Both the position numbers and the translations under genes were made by a program. The notes under the pieces were generated by a model. That model did no database searches and had not been told where the DNA came from. It was given only the letters and a program-made list of their open reading frames with translations. Shown one piece after another: positions 7,080 to 16,230 of a stretch of DNA of 64,000 nt (positions within the stretch are counted from its first letter, which is position 1; the number at the start of each line of letters is the position of its first letter). Origin of the DNA: Asticcacaulis sp. AC466 (GTDB taxonomy: Bacteria > Pseudomonadota > Alphaproteobacteria > Caulobacterales > Caulobacteraceae); the NCBI RefSeq assembly GCF_000495815.1, contig NZ_AWGE01000001.1, positions 682,001-746,000 on the forward strand, written 5' to 3'.

Positions 7080-8833
7080 TGAGCATCCGGTTCTTCGATT
7101 CGACCCAATCCGGCTTCCAATGGGTGGCCGACCGCGTGTGGAAAGTTGAACACGCTTTTGAGCGCGCCAATGCATCCGGGGTTAAGGCATCCAGCACGCG
7201 GATGCGCATCTTCTGTATTCTGGTCGGTATGACCGCAGCCTATGTACTGCTGGCCGGTTTCGCCATGCGCGCCTCACTGGCTGGCGGCGCTCAGGTGACG
7301 GCCCTGAGCGGCGAACCAAACGCGCGATCGCAACTGGTGGATCGGAACGGCCGGCTTCTGGCCACCGATGTCAACAATTACAGCATTTTTGTCGACCCGA
7401 AGGACATGACAGGCGAAGATCGCGCCCTGGTGCGACGGGCATTGCTGCAGATTTTCCCCGACCTGCCGCGCGATCAGATCGAAAAGCCGTTCAAGGCGAA
7501 CAAGCGCCTGCTGCTGACCAATAACCTCAAGCCAGGCAAGCGCGACGAAATCCTGAATTACGGCCTGCCTGGCATAAGTTTTGAAGCCGAACGCGTGCGC
7601 GATTATCCGCTGGCCAATACGGGGTCGGCCTACATCGGCATGACCCAGCGCGGCGGCGAGGGGCTGTCCGGCGCCGAAAAGGCCTTGCAGGACCAGATTG
7701 CCGCCAGCGCGGTCAATGACGCGCCTGTGCAACTGGCCATGGATCTGCGCGTCCAGGGCGCGCTTGAAAACGAACTGCGGGCGATGGCGGAGGCTCAACG
7801 TGCTCAGGGGGCTATCGGGATTGTCACTAATGTCCGCACCGGCGAAGTGCTGGGTATGGCCAGCTGGCCCGATTTCGACCTGAACCGGCCCGGCGCGTTC
7901 AGTGATGCCGCAAAACGCAACCATGCAGCCGTGGACCGCTACGAACTGGGCTCGATCTTCAAGGTTATCTCCATCTCCGTCGGCCTGGATACCGGCACGG
8001 CATCGCTGAGTTCGGTTTATGACGGCCGTCAGCCGTTCAAGCTCGGGTCGCGGATCATCCATGACGATCACGAATCGACCGAGTTGATGAGCCTGACCGA
8101 CGTTTTCATCAAATCGTCCAATATCGGCACGTCGCGGGTTGCCCTGGATGTCGGTGCCACCGCGATGACGCGCTATTACGAAGCGCTGGGCCTGTTCCGG
8201 TCCGCCGATATCGAATTGACCGAGCCTGCGTCGCCTTTGCTTCCGGGCCGGTGGTCGGACAGTTCCCTGGTGTCTTCGGCCTTCGGTCAGGGCATGGCCA
8301 TTACCCCGCTCAGCTTCGTCGAAGCCGCTAATGCCGCGCTCAACGGCGGCTATCTGCGTCCCTTGACCATCCGCAAGTATGACGGCCATTCGCCGGTTGC
8401 CGGTTCGCAGGTTTTCTCAGCCGCGACGTCGCGCACCATGCTGGAACTGATGCGTGAAAACGTGCTCAAGGGCACGGGCACGCGTGCCAATGCGCCGGGA
8501 CTTCGCGTCGGCGGCAAGACCGGCACCGCTCAGAAGCCAGTGAACGGGCGTTATACGGCCGATCGCGTGTCCTCCTTCTTTGCGGTCTTTCCGACCGACG
8601 GACCTGTGGATGGCGATCGCTATTCTGTTCTGGTTACTTTCGACTCGCCCCAGGGTGCCAAGGAAAGCAGCGGCGTAAAAACCGGTGCCTATGTGGCGGC
8701 GCCTGTCGCGGGCCACGTCATCGAACGTATCGCGCCCTTCCTCGGCGTGGGCCGCCACGAGGACAAGTTTACCGGACCGGAATGGGATAAGGCGCCCGTT
8801 CAGGCCGAAGATATAACCGGAGACGAACACTAA
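7079..8833 (+). CDS. ftsI: Peptidoglycan D,D-transpeptidase FtsI (PBP3)
   Basis: The septal class B penicillin-binding protein, which crosslinks peptidoglycan at the division site. The 584 residues hold a transmembrane anchor (about 42-62), a non-catalytic pedestal domain, and the three active-site motifs: SIFK near 292 (nucleophile Ser; the family often has STFK), SSN near 346 and KTGTAQ near 480. ATG 7079 overlaps the ftsL stop by one base; a TTG one codon earlier is a less likely start. The C terminus abuts murE with no gap. Confidence 0.96.
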   Translation: MSIRFFDSTQSGFQWVADRVWKVEHAFERANASGVKASSTRMRIFCILVGMTAAYVLLAGFAMRASLAGGAQVTALSGEPNARSQLVDRNGRLLATDVNNYSIFVDPKDMTGEDRALVRRALLQIFPDLPRDQIEKPFKANKRLLLTNNLKPGKRDEILNYGLPGISFEAERVRDYPLANTGSAYIGMTQRGGEGLSGAEKALQDQIAASAVNDAPVQLAMDLRVQGALENELRAMAEAQRAQGAIGIVTNVRTGEVLGMASWPDFDLNRPGAFSDAAKRNHAAVDRYELGSIFKVISISVGLDTGTASLSSVYDGRQPFKLGSRIIHDDHESTELMSLTDVFIKSSNIGTSRVALDVGATAMTRYYEALGLFRSADIELTEPASPLLPGRWSDSSLVSSAFGQGMAITPLSFVEAANAALNGGYLRPLTIRKYDGHSPVAGSQVFSAATSRTMLELMRENVLKGTGTRANAPGLRVGGKTGTAQKPVNGRYTADRVSSFFAVFPTDGPVDGDRYSVLVTFDSPQGAKESSGVKTGAYVAAPVAGHVIERIAPFLGVGRHEDKFTGPEWDKAPVQAEDITGDEH

Positions 8834-10300
8834 ATGACGGCCCAAGTCTCCCTGCGTTTGTCCGATATACTGCGACGGGATCTCGATACCGATCCTCTGG
8901 TCACGGGTGTCACCGCCGACAGCCGTAAGGTGGGTGAGGGCGCCCTCTTCTGTGCCTTGCCCGGAAACGCTGTGGATGGCCGCCAGTTCATTTCCCAGGC
9001 ACTCAAACAGGGTGCGGCTGCCATTCTGGCACCCGAAGGTACGCTGGCCGAAGCCGGGTCCGTTGTCGTCAACGTATCCGATGTGCGTCGCGCCTACGCT
9101 TTGGCAGCCAAAGCATTCTATGGCGCGCAACCCCGGACCTGCGTTGCCATTACCGGCACCAACGGCAAGACCAGCGTCGCTACCTTCTGTCGCCAGATTT
9201 TCAGTCGCCTGGGCCATAAATCGGCCAGCATGGGCACGTTGGGCGTGGTGACGCAGGATGTCGACGGCACGGAAGTCGCTCTGACCGGTCCGGGTCTTAC
9301 CACGCCAGACGCCGCCGACCTGGCGCGGCACCTGGCGGAACTGGCGAGCAGCGGCGTCACACACCTGGCGCTGGAGGCCTCCTCGCACGGCATCGATCAG
9401 CGCCGGTTGGACGGGGTATCGCTTACGGCGGCCGGATTCACCAATCTGACCCAGGATCACCTCGATTATCACGCGACGATGGACGCCTATCGGACGGCCA
9501 AGTTGCGTCTTTTCGAGCAGCTTTTGCCGCGCGGCAAGACGGCGGTGCTGAACGCCGATTCCGAGAATTATAACGCCTTTGCCGCCATGTCTATCCTGTC
9601 GGGCGTGTCGGTGATGAGCGTCGGTGAACGGGGTGGGGCCTTGTGCATGACCGGGCGCGATCTGACCGTGGATGGCCAGATTCTCTATCTGGAGCATCAA
9701 GGCAAAAAATACGAAACCAAGTTGCCATTGGCCGGACTTTTCCAGGCGTCGAACGCGCTTGTCGCCGCCGGTCTGGCCATTGCCGCCGGTGAGGATGCGG
9801 GTGGCGTGATCGAGGCGCTGTCGCACCTCAAGGGCGCGCGCGGCCGCCTGGAACGCGCGGGCGCCAAATCGAACGGCGCCGAAGTCTATGTTGATTATGC
9901 CCATACGCCAGACGGCCTCGAAACCGTCCTCAAGGCCTTGCGTCCCCATACCCAGGGCAAGCTGGTCTGCGTTTTCGGATGCGGCGGCGATCGCGACCGC
10001 GGCAAGCGCCCGCAGATGGGTGCTATCGCCCAACGTCTGGCCGACCGCGCTATCGTGACCGATGATAATCCGCGCACGGAAGACCCGGCCGCCATTCGCG
10101 CCGATGTTCTTGCGGGAATGGATAAGGGCGCCGTTGAGATCGCCGATCGCCGGACCGCCATTTTTGAAGCGGTGGCTGCTCTGAAAGCGGGCGATGTGCT
10201 GGTTGTGGCAGGCAAGGGGCATGAACAAGGGCAGATCGTCGGCGCGACCGTCCTGCCGTTCGACGACGCCAGCGTCGTGCGTGAGGCGCTTTCAAAATAG
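8834..10300 (+). CDS. murE: UDP-MurNAc-L-Ala-D-Glu:meso-diaminopimelate ligase MurE
   Basis: It adds the third amino acid of the stem peptide in the cytoplasm. The 488-residue Mur ligase has the N-terminal UDP-binding domain (DSRKV..GALFCALPG), the ATP loop ITGTNGKTS (about 106-114), and in the C-terminal domain the DNPRTE motif that marks enzymes selecting meso-diaminopimelate rather than lysine. That fits a Gram-negative wall. The ATG follows the ftsI stop directly. The canonical partner murF lies 1.75 kb further on, separated by an unrelated secreted-protein gene. Confidence 0.96.
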   Translation: MTAQVSLRLSDILRRDLDTDPLVTGVTADSRKVGEGALFCALPGNAVDGRQFISQALKQGAAAILAPEGTLAEAGSVVVNVSDVRRAYALAAKAFYGAQPRTCVAITGTNGKTSVATFCRQIFSRLGHKSASMGTLGVVTQDVDGTEVALTGPGLTTPDAADLARHLAELASSGVTHLALEASSHGIDQRRLDGVSLTAAGFTNLTQDHLDYHATMDAYRTAKLRLFEQLLPRGKTAVLNADSENYNAFAAMSILSGVSVMSVGERGGALCMTGRDLTVDGQILYLEHQGKKYETKLPLAGLFQASNALVAAGLAIAAGEDAGGVIEALSHLKGARGRLERAGAKSNGAEVYVDYAHTPDGLETVLKALRPHTQGKLVCVFGCGGDRDRGKRPQMGAIAQRLADRAIVTDDNPRTEDPAAIRADVLAGMDKGAVEIADRRTAIFEAVAALKAGDVLVVAGKGHEQGQIVGATVLPFDDASVVREALSK

Positions 10301-10421
10301 GTTCGTTCAGCGCGGGTTCATCACCCTCCGCGCACTCTCCGACCACCGGCATAGGTTTGGGACCGCTTGATCGTGTCCCAGAATTGGCGGTATGAAGAGC
10401 CATATGGATCAGGGTGGGGCA

Positions 10422-11834
10422 ATGACAAATATTCGAATTTGGGTGCCATTTTCAGTGGCACTTGCGGTTTTGCTGCCTGCGGCGGCTTTGGCGCAGAGGC
10501 CGCAGCCGGTGCTGGTCGAGCCCGCCCGCTTTGGCACGGTTCGGGCGGTCGAAGGCGCCGATCTTCAGCTTGCCGTGCCGCGCGCCGACTGTCCCGTGAA
10601 ATACCAATCCATTGCGGGTGGCCCCTGCTTCGATAAGGTCAAGCTGAAACCGGCCGCTCAGGGAGAGACGCGCGTGCTCGGTTTGAACACACCGCCGCGC
10701 GGCACCTGGGTATCAGGCATCTATGGCCGTGACTATGCGGTGTACGACCTGTTTCCCACGGCCGAAGGGTTTCGGGCCCGTCGGATTGAATTCACGACCT
10801 CTGATGTTCGGGTCCCGCGCGACTGCTATGCGCTGGCGGGTGAGGCGGTCGAATATGCCCTTCATGATGGCGTGGCGACGGAAACCCAGGTGGTGACCTG
10901 TGGCGGCGGGCCGCGAACCCCCAATGGTCCCTTTACGCCTGACGGACCGCCCCTCCGGTCAGGGGGTGCGGATGCCTGGCACCGTACGGAAACGGTTCGT
11001 GCGGCGGGCCCGGCGCGGTATCTGGCCACCACCGGTAGCGATTGCGATCCGCAGTTCAGCCTGAGGACAAGCTGGTGCGCCGAACCGGCGATCCGCTATC
11101 TGCAAACCCACCCGGACGAAAAGGAAATGGATCTGATCGCCGCGCAACAGCCGGTCAAGGCCGGTGACGTGCTGTACGGCAAGGCGATCGATCAGTGGGT
11201 GCTGAAACGCAAGGGCGACCGAAAGTTCAAGGCCGATGCCCGCTGGTTCGACAAGGCTTACCTGAACAGCGCCGATGGCTGCCGGTTCGCTGAAGAGGTG
11301 GGCTGGTACGTCGAAGACAGGGCCGATGGTCTGTATGTCGTCGAAAAGGCCGTCAGCACCTGTGGCGCGCCACCAGCCCCCATACCGACCGAAATCTGGG
11401 AAGCCTATGGCGATGATCTGTTTCTGGTCGATTGCTCCGACCGCCGTAACTGGCGTGATGGTCGGCCACGCCACACATCGGATGGAAAGGATAGTCCACC
11501 GGAAGCCGCAGAATGCTTCGATCCGGCCAGAGACTATCTGCGTAGCCAAGGGCTGCGCCGCGCCACCGTCGTGGTCCTGAACAGCCGCGTCGTCGTCGAT
11601 GATCGCCTGTATGACGGGAGTTATAATCGCTATGACGTGGCAGAGGTGAAGCTGAACGAGGACAAGAGCCTGTCGGTGCGGCGTCTCGATAGCTACCTGC
11701 CGTCGGACATCTATATGAGTCACTGCTCGCAAATGACCAGCGGCCCTTCGCAGTCCAAGGGATTTGTCGTCACGCGCTCCATGGGTATTCGTTGGGCGAT
11801 GCCCTATCGTTGGATGGAATGCCCCGTTTATTGA
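10422..11834 (+). CDS. Secreted cysteine-rich protein of unknown function, inserted between murE and murF
   Basis: The predicted product is 470 aa. A signal peptide covers residues 1-24 (basic start, Ala/Leu core, ending AALAQ). The mature part has about a dozen cysteines spread in pairs (for example ADCPV..GGPCFD and GSDCDP..SWCAEP), which suggests an oxidised periplasmic or surface protein. The sequence looks like two or three loosely similar segments, but I recognise no domain. ATG 10422 follows GGTGGGG; ATG 10392 would put ten polar residues before the signal peptide. It breaks the normally contiguous murE-murF pair and is followed by a dispersed repeat. Codon use resembles its neighbours, so a recent foreign origin is not evident. 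Confidence 0.78.
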   Translation: MTNIRIWVPFSVALAVLLPAAALAQRPQPVLVEPARFGTVRAVEGADLQLAVPRADCPVKYQSIAGGPCFDKVKLKPAAQGETRVLGLNTPPRGTWVSGIYGRDYAVYDLFPTAEGFRARRIEFTTSDVRVPRDCYALAGEAVEYALHDGVATETQVVTCGGGPRTPNGPFTPDGPPLRSGGADAWHRTETVRAAGPARYLATTGSDCDPQFSLRTSWCAEPAIRYLQTHPDEKEMDLIAAQQPVKAGDVLYGKAIDQWVLKRKGDRKFKADARWFDKAYLNSADGCRFAEEVGWYVEDRADGLYVVEKAVSTCGAPPAPIPTEIWEAYGDDLFLVDCSDRRNWRDGRPRHTSDGKDSPPEAAECFDPARDYLRSQGLRRATVVVLNSRVVVDDRLYDGSYNRYDVAEVKLNEDKSLSVRRLDSYLPSDIYMSHCSQMTSGPSQSKGFVVTRSMGIRWAMPYRWMECPVY

Positions 11835-11857
11835 GCGCTTAACCTCGTCGGGGCGGT

Positions 11858-11947
11858 CTGCAAAATCACGTCTGTCTCCGCTTCGCTGCTCACGTACTCA
11901 AGTACGCTGCGCGGCGATGCTTGACAGCCAATCGTTTTCGCGTCGCC
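11858..11947. repeat. Dispersed intergenic repeat, family B, copy 1
   Basis: An element of about 90 bases opening with CTGCAAA, with a central palindrome GCTCACGTAC..GTACGCT and ending CGTTTTCGC. A clearly related copy sits at 46991-47081. It lies between the secreted-protein gene and murF. Confidence 0.6.
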
Positions 11948-12053
11948 CGGGACACGCCGACGGCGGCCGCCGGTGGGCGCGTTAACACACTCGCGCTTGC
12001 CTAAATCGCTGAGTCAGGTTCAATGGCGTTTTTACACTAGACGCACGTGAGCC

Positions 12054-13448
12054 ATGGCCGATACCCCTCTCTGGACCTTTGACGAACTGGCCAAGGCCAC
12101 AGGTGGGACCTTGACCGGAGCGGGAAGCGTTTCGGTGGCCACTGGCATCAATTTCGACAGCCGTGCCCTGATGCCGGGTGATATCTTCCTGGCGCTCAAG
12201 GGCGCGCGCGATGGCCACGATTTCGTGGCGCAGGCTTTTCAGTCTGGAGCGGCCATCGCCATTACCCGGCGTCCTGTCGAAGGTGGTCCCTGCCTGCTGG
12301 TGCCCGATGTCCAGGTTGCGCTCGAAAAGCTGGCGGTATTTGCGCGCAACCGGGCTGTGAATGCCCGCCGCGGTGCGGTTACCGGCTCGGTGGGCAAGAC
12401 CAGCGTCACTCAGATAGTGATGCAGGGGCTGACACGCGCCGGGCGGGCCCATTCGGCGATCAAGAGCTTCAACAACCATATCGGCGTGCCACTGACCCTG
12501 GCGCGTATGCCGGCGAATACCGAACGCGCGGTCTTTGAAATCGGTATGAACCACGCCGACGAAATCACGCCCTTGTCGGAATTCGTTGCGCCGCACGCCG
12601 CCATTATTACAACGGTCGGCGGCGCACATACCGAGAATTTCCCCGACGGCGACGAAGGTGTGGCGCGCGCCAAGGCTGAAATCTTTGACGGACTGGTGCC
12701 CGGCGGCCTGGCCATCCTGAACGCCGACAATGTGTGGTTCGACTTTCTGCAACGCGAAGCGCGCGGCAGTGGTGCGCTTGTGGCCGCCTTCGGTGAGTCC
12801 GGTGGTACGGACGCGCAACTGTTGTCTCATATCATCGCTGGCAATCGCGCCGATATCACCGCACGCTTCCACGGTAAGGAGATCGCTTTTTCTCTGTCCC
12901 ATACCGGCCGACATCAGGCGATGAACGCCATGGCTGTCCTTCTTATGTTAGAAGCCCTCGACGTCGATCTCGACACCTCGCTCGCGGCGTTGGAAGGGGC
13001 TGCGGCGCTGGACGGACGTGGCAAGGTCACGCAAAAGGCGTTCAAGGGCGGCGAGATAACCCTCATCGACGAAAGCTATAACGCAAACCCGGTATCGATG
13101 ACCGCCACTCTGCAATCGCTCGGTACACGGCCGAAGGGGGCGGAATCACGCAAAATTGTCGTCCTTACCGACATGCTCGAACTGGGGCCGAAGGCCGCTC
13201 GCTTACATGCCGATTTGGCGCGGGTCATCGAGGCGCAGGACATTGACAGCGTTTATCTGGCAGGCCCTTTGATGAAGAACCTGTGGGAGGCCCTGCCGTC
13301 CGCATTGCGCGGCGGTTACGCCGAAACGGCGCAGGAATTGACCCCGGTTCTGATTGAGGGCTTGCAAGGGGGGGATGTGGTTATGGTAAAGGGCTCGAAC
13401 GGCTCACGGGCCGGACTGATCGCGAAAGCACTGTTGTCGGCAGACTGA
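12054..13448 (+). CDS. murF: UDP-MurNAc-tripeptide:D-Ala-D-Ala ligase MurF
   Basis: It adds the D-Ala-D-Ala dipeptide to complete the cytoplasmic pentapeptide precursor. The 464 residues show the MurF N-terminal domain (INFDSRALMPGDIFLALKG), the ATP loop GSVGKTS (about 111-117), and the C-terminal DESYNANPVSM motif characteristic of MurF. ATG 12054 follows GTGAGCC. A 68-base gap to mraY holds a small GGGGCG/CGCCC hairpin that could tune mraY expression. Confidence 0.96.
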   Translation: MADTPLWTFDELAKATGGTLTGAGSVSVATGINFDSRALMPGDIFLALKGARDGHDFVAQAFQSGAAIAITRRPVEGGPCLLVPDVQVALEKLAVFARNRAVNARRGAVTGSVGKTSVTQIVMQGLTRAGRAHSAIKSFNNHIGVPLTLARMPANTERAVFEIGMNHADEITPLSEFVAPHAAIITTVGGAHTENFPDGDEGVARAKAEIFDGLVPGGLAILNADNVWFDFLQREARGSGALVAAFGESGGTDAQLLSHIIAGNRADITARFHGKEIAFSLSHTGRHQAMNAMAVLLMLEALDVDLDTSLAALEGAAALDGRGKVTQKAFKGGEITLIDESYNANPVSMTATLQSLGTRPKGAESRKIVVLTDMLELGPKAARLHADLARVIEAQDIDSVYLAGPLMKNLWEALPSALRGGYAETAQELTPVLIEGLQGGDVVMVKGSNGSRAGLIAKALLSAD

Positions 13449-13515
13449 AGTCAAGAGGGGCGACGATGACGCCCTTAAGATAAGGCCCCGCATAGGATAA
13501 GGGCAAAGGAACTGT

Positions 13516-14628
13516 ATGTTTTATCTGCTGTACGAACATTTTCAGGGCATGAATGAGCACTGGCCCCTGATCAATCTGATGAAGTACCAGACGGTGCGTA
13601 TTTTCCTGGCCATGATCACGGCTATGGTCGTCGCCGTTGCCATGGGATCACGCTTTATCCGTTGGATGCGCGCCAAGCAGGGCCGAGGGCAGCCCATCCG
13701 TGAGGACGGCCCCTCGACACATTTGCTGACGAAAAAAGGTACGCCGACCATGGGCGGACTCATGATCCTGGCCGGGATCGCTGTCGGCACCATCCTGTGG
13801 GCCGATCCGCATTCGGCTTCGGCCTGGGTGGTCTTCGGCGTGACCATGGCATACGGCCTGCTGGGCTTCATCGACGATTACGCCAAGGTGACCAAGCAGA
13901 CCTCGGCCGGCCTGACCTCTATCCAGAAGCTGATCGCCCAGATCGCCGTCGCTGTGGTCGCCGTCCTGGTACTCATCTACTATTCGCCAGTGCCGGTGGA
14001 TGCGCCGCAACTGGGGACATCCCTGGTCGTGCCTGTCTTCAAGAATTTCATCTTCAATCTGGGCTATTTTTATGTCGTCTTCGGCGCCGTTGTCATTGTC
14101 GGGGCATCGAATGCGGTCAACCTGACCGATGGCCTGGATGGTCTGGCCATCGTGCCGGTGATGATCGCTGCGGGGGCCTTTTCCCTGATTGCCTATCTGG
14201 TCGGAAATATCAAGTTCGCCAACTATCTGATCATTCACTTCGTGCCGGGCTCCGGCGAAGTGGCGGTGATTCTGGCGGCTATTATCGGCGGCGGTATGGG
14301 CTTTTTGTGGTACAATGCGCCGCCGGCCAAGATTTTCATGGGCGATACCGGCTCACTTGCCCTCGGTGGCGGTCTCGGCGCGGTTGCCGTCGCTCTCAAA
14401 CATGAAATCGTGCTCGCCATCATCGGTGGTCTGTTCGTCATGGAGGCCTTGTCGGTCATGATCCAGGTCGGTTATTTCAAGCTGACCAAAAAGCGCGTGT
14501 TCCTGATGGCGCCCATCCATCACCATTTCGAGAAGCTGGGCTGGCCGGAATCCACGGTCGTTATCCGCTTTTGGATCGTTGCCGCCATGCTGGCCATGAT
14601 CGGGCTGGCCACGCTTAAAATACGTTAG
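13516..14628 (+). CDS. mraY: Phospho-MurNAc-pentapeptide transferase MraY
   Basis: The polytopic inner-membrane enzyme that links phospho-MurNAc-pentapeptide to undecaprenyl phosphate, giving lipid I. The 370 residues have about ten transmembrane helices and the family catalytic motifs: [11 protein letters not shown] (Asp pair near 120), [12 protein letters not shown] (about 199-210) and the HHH loop in [15 protein letters not shown] (about 331-345). ATG 13516 follows AAAGGAA. The murD gene begins 8 bases after the stop. Confidence 0.97.
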   Translation: MFYLLYEHFQGMNEHWPLINLMKYQTVRIFLAMITAMVVAVAMGSRFIRWMRAKQGRGQPIREDGPSTHLLTKKGTPTMGGLMILAGIAVGTILWADPHSASAWVVFGVTMAYGLLGFIDDYAKVTKQTSAGLTSIQKLIAQIAVAVVAVLVLIYYSPVPVDAPQLGTSLVVPVFKNFIFNLGYFYVVFGAVVIVGASNAVNLTDGLDGLAIVPVMIAAGAFSLIAYLVGNIKFANYLIIHFVPGSGEVAVILAAIIGGGMGFLWYNAPPAKIFMGDTGSLALGGGLGAVAVALKHEIVLAIIGGLFVMEALSVMIQVGYFKLTKKRVFLMAPIHHHFEKLGWPESTVVIRFWIVAAMLAMIGLATLKIR

Positions 14629-14636
14629 GTTCGAGT

Positions 14637-16049
14637 ATGATACCGGTTAAAGGCTTTGAGGGGAAACAGGTGGCGATCTTCGGTCTGGGGCGGTCCGGAC
14701 TGAGTGCGGCGCGCGCCCTTAAGGCGGGAGGCGCGCAACCGATCCTGTGGGATGACAAGCCTTCCAATCTGCTTCCGGCCACGAAAGAAGGCTTCACGGT
14801 CGAGAACCTGAAGACCGCCGACTGGTCGGAGTTCGCCGCGCTCGTCCTGTCACCCGGCGTGCCCTTGACCCATCCAACGCCGCACTGGACCGTGGACATG
14901 GCCAAGGCGGCGGGTGTGCCGGTATTGGGCGATATCGAGCTGTTCGCGCGCACCCTGGCCATCCTGCCGGCGCACAAGCGTCCGCGTACTGTGGCGATCA
15001 CCGGCACAAACGGCAAATCGACCACCACCGCCCTAATCGGCCATATCCTGAAATCGGCTGGTCGCGATGTGCATGTCGGCGGCAATATCGGCATCGGCAT
15101 TCTCGACCTGCCCGAAATGCACGCTGGCGCCATCTATGTCATCGAAACCTCGTCCTATCAGCTGGACCTGACCCTCAGCTTCGCGCCGGATGTCAGCGTC
15201 CTGATGAATATCACGCCTGACCATCTCGACCGGCATGGCGGCATGGAAGGCTATATCAAGGCCAAGAAGCGCATCTTCATGGCGCAAAGCTCCAAGCAGA
15301 CCGCTATCATCGGCGCGGACGACGATTATACCGCCGCCCTGATCAGCGATATGCGGGTCAATTCCCCGGTAAAGCTGATCTCGATTTCGGCCCGCCGCAC
15401 ATTGGGCCACGGCGTCTATGCCCTAAACGGCGTGTTATATGACGGCACGAGCGTCCGCGCCCGCCAGGTGATCGATCTCAAGGCCGTACGCACCCTGACC
15501 GGCCGCCATAACTGGCAGAATGCCGCCGCCGCCTATTCGGCGTGCAAGGCGCTCGGCCTCGAAATGGACGAAATCGTCAATGGCATGCGCACCTTCCCCG
15601 GACTGGCCCATCGCATGCAGGAAATCGGCCGGATCGGCCGGGTGCGTTTCATCAACGATTCCAAGGCGACAAATGCCGATGCCGCGCGTCAGGCCATGTC
15701 TTCGTTCGATCATTTTTACTGGATCGCGGGCGGCAAGGCCAAGGCCGGCGGGATCGAGGACTTACGCGACCTGTTCGACCGGGTAAAGCATGCCTACCTG
15801 ATCGGTGAGGCGGCGGAACTGTTCGAAGCCACGGTCGGCAAAGCCGCCCCCTGCACGCAGTCGCGTCTTCTGTTCACCGCCGTGGCCCAGGCCTACGCCC
15901 AAGCGGAGAAAACCGGCCGTGAGGAGATTGTCCTGTTCTCTCCCGCGTGCGCGTCCTTCGATCAGTTCACGGATTTCGAAGCGCGCGGCGATGCCTTCCG
16001 CGATGCGGTCAGTGAAATCAAGATCGGCGTGACGGGCGAGAAGGTTTAG
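14637..16049 (+). CDS. murD: UDP-MurNAc-L-alanine:D-glutamate ligase MurD
   Basis: It adds D-Glu to UDP-MurNAc-L-Ala. The 470 residues have the Rossmann-like N-terminal domain (VAIFGLGRSGLSAARAL), the ATP loop ITGTNGKSTTT (about 121-131), the central ligase motif NITPDHLDRHGGMEGY and the C-terminal FINDSKATNADA signature. The start follows mraY by 8 bases. A 181-base gap then precedes ftsW, the only sizeable gap in this part of the cluster, and it contains a CtrA-type box, so a new promoter for ftsW is likely. Confidence 0.96.
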   Translation: MIPVKGFEGKQVAIFGLGRSGLSAARALKAGGAQPILWDDKPSNLLPATKEGFTVENLKTADWSEFAALVLSPGVPLTHPTPHWTVDMAKAAGVPVLGDIELFARTLAILPAHKRPRTVAITGTNGKSTTTALIGHILKSAGRDVHVGGNIGIGILDLPEMHAGAIYVIETSSYQLDLTLSFAPDVSVLMNITPDHLDRHGGMEGYIKAKKRIFMAQSSKQTAIIGADDDYTAALISDMRVNSPVKLISISARRTLGHGVYALNGVLYDGTSVRARQVIDLKAVRTLTGRHNWQNAAAAYSACKALGLEMDEIVNGMRTFPGLAHRMQEIGRIGRVRFINDSKATNADAARQAMSSFDHFYWIAGGKAKAGGIEDLRDLFDRVKHAYLIGEAAELFEATVGKAAPCTQSRLLFTAVAQAYAQAEKTGREEIVLFSPACASFDQFTDFEARGDAFRDAVSEIKIGVTGEKV

Positions 16050-16150
16050 AGCTTTCGCGGCCCGATATCGGTGTCATCGGTCCTGCCGTCGCATCACTAT
16101 CGGCCAAACCTGTCCAAACAATAAGAATCTGTTAGGAAAGGGTGGGGCGG

Positions 16151-16165
16151 TTAAGGCGATTTTAA
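16151..16165. promoter_or_regulatory. Perfect CtrA-type box upstream of ftsW
   Basis: TTAA (16151-16154), seven bases, TTAA (16162-16165), centred about 70 bases before ATG 16231. A GAATC (GANTC methylation site) lies at 16178-16182 and a 12-bp perfect palindrome GGGCTATAGCCC at 16188-16199. Confidence 0.65.
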
Positions 16166-16230
16166 CCACGTTTTGTTGAATCCTGTTGGGCTATAGCCCC
16201 CAAGTCAATCTGTCCGGACGGGATGCGTTC

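Noticed and set aside
7274-8389. A 371-residue minus-strand frame opposite ftsI
   Set aside because: Antisense to ftsI; atypical composition, no ribosome binding site.
8417-10228. A 603-residue minus-strand frame opposite ftsI/murE
   Set aside because: Antisense to murE, which has clear catalytic motifs; the frame has none.
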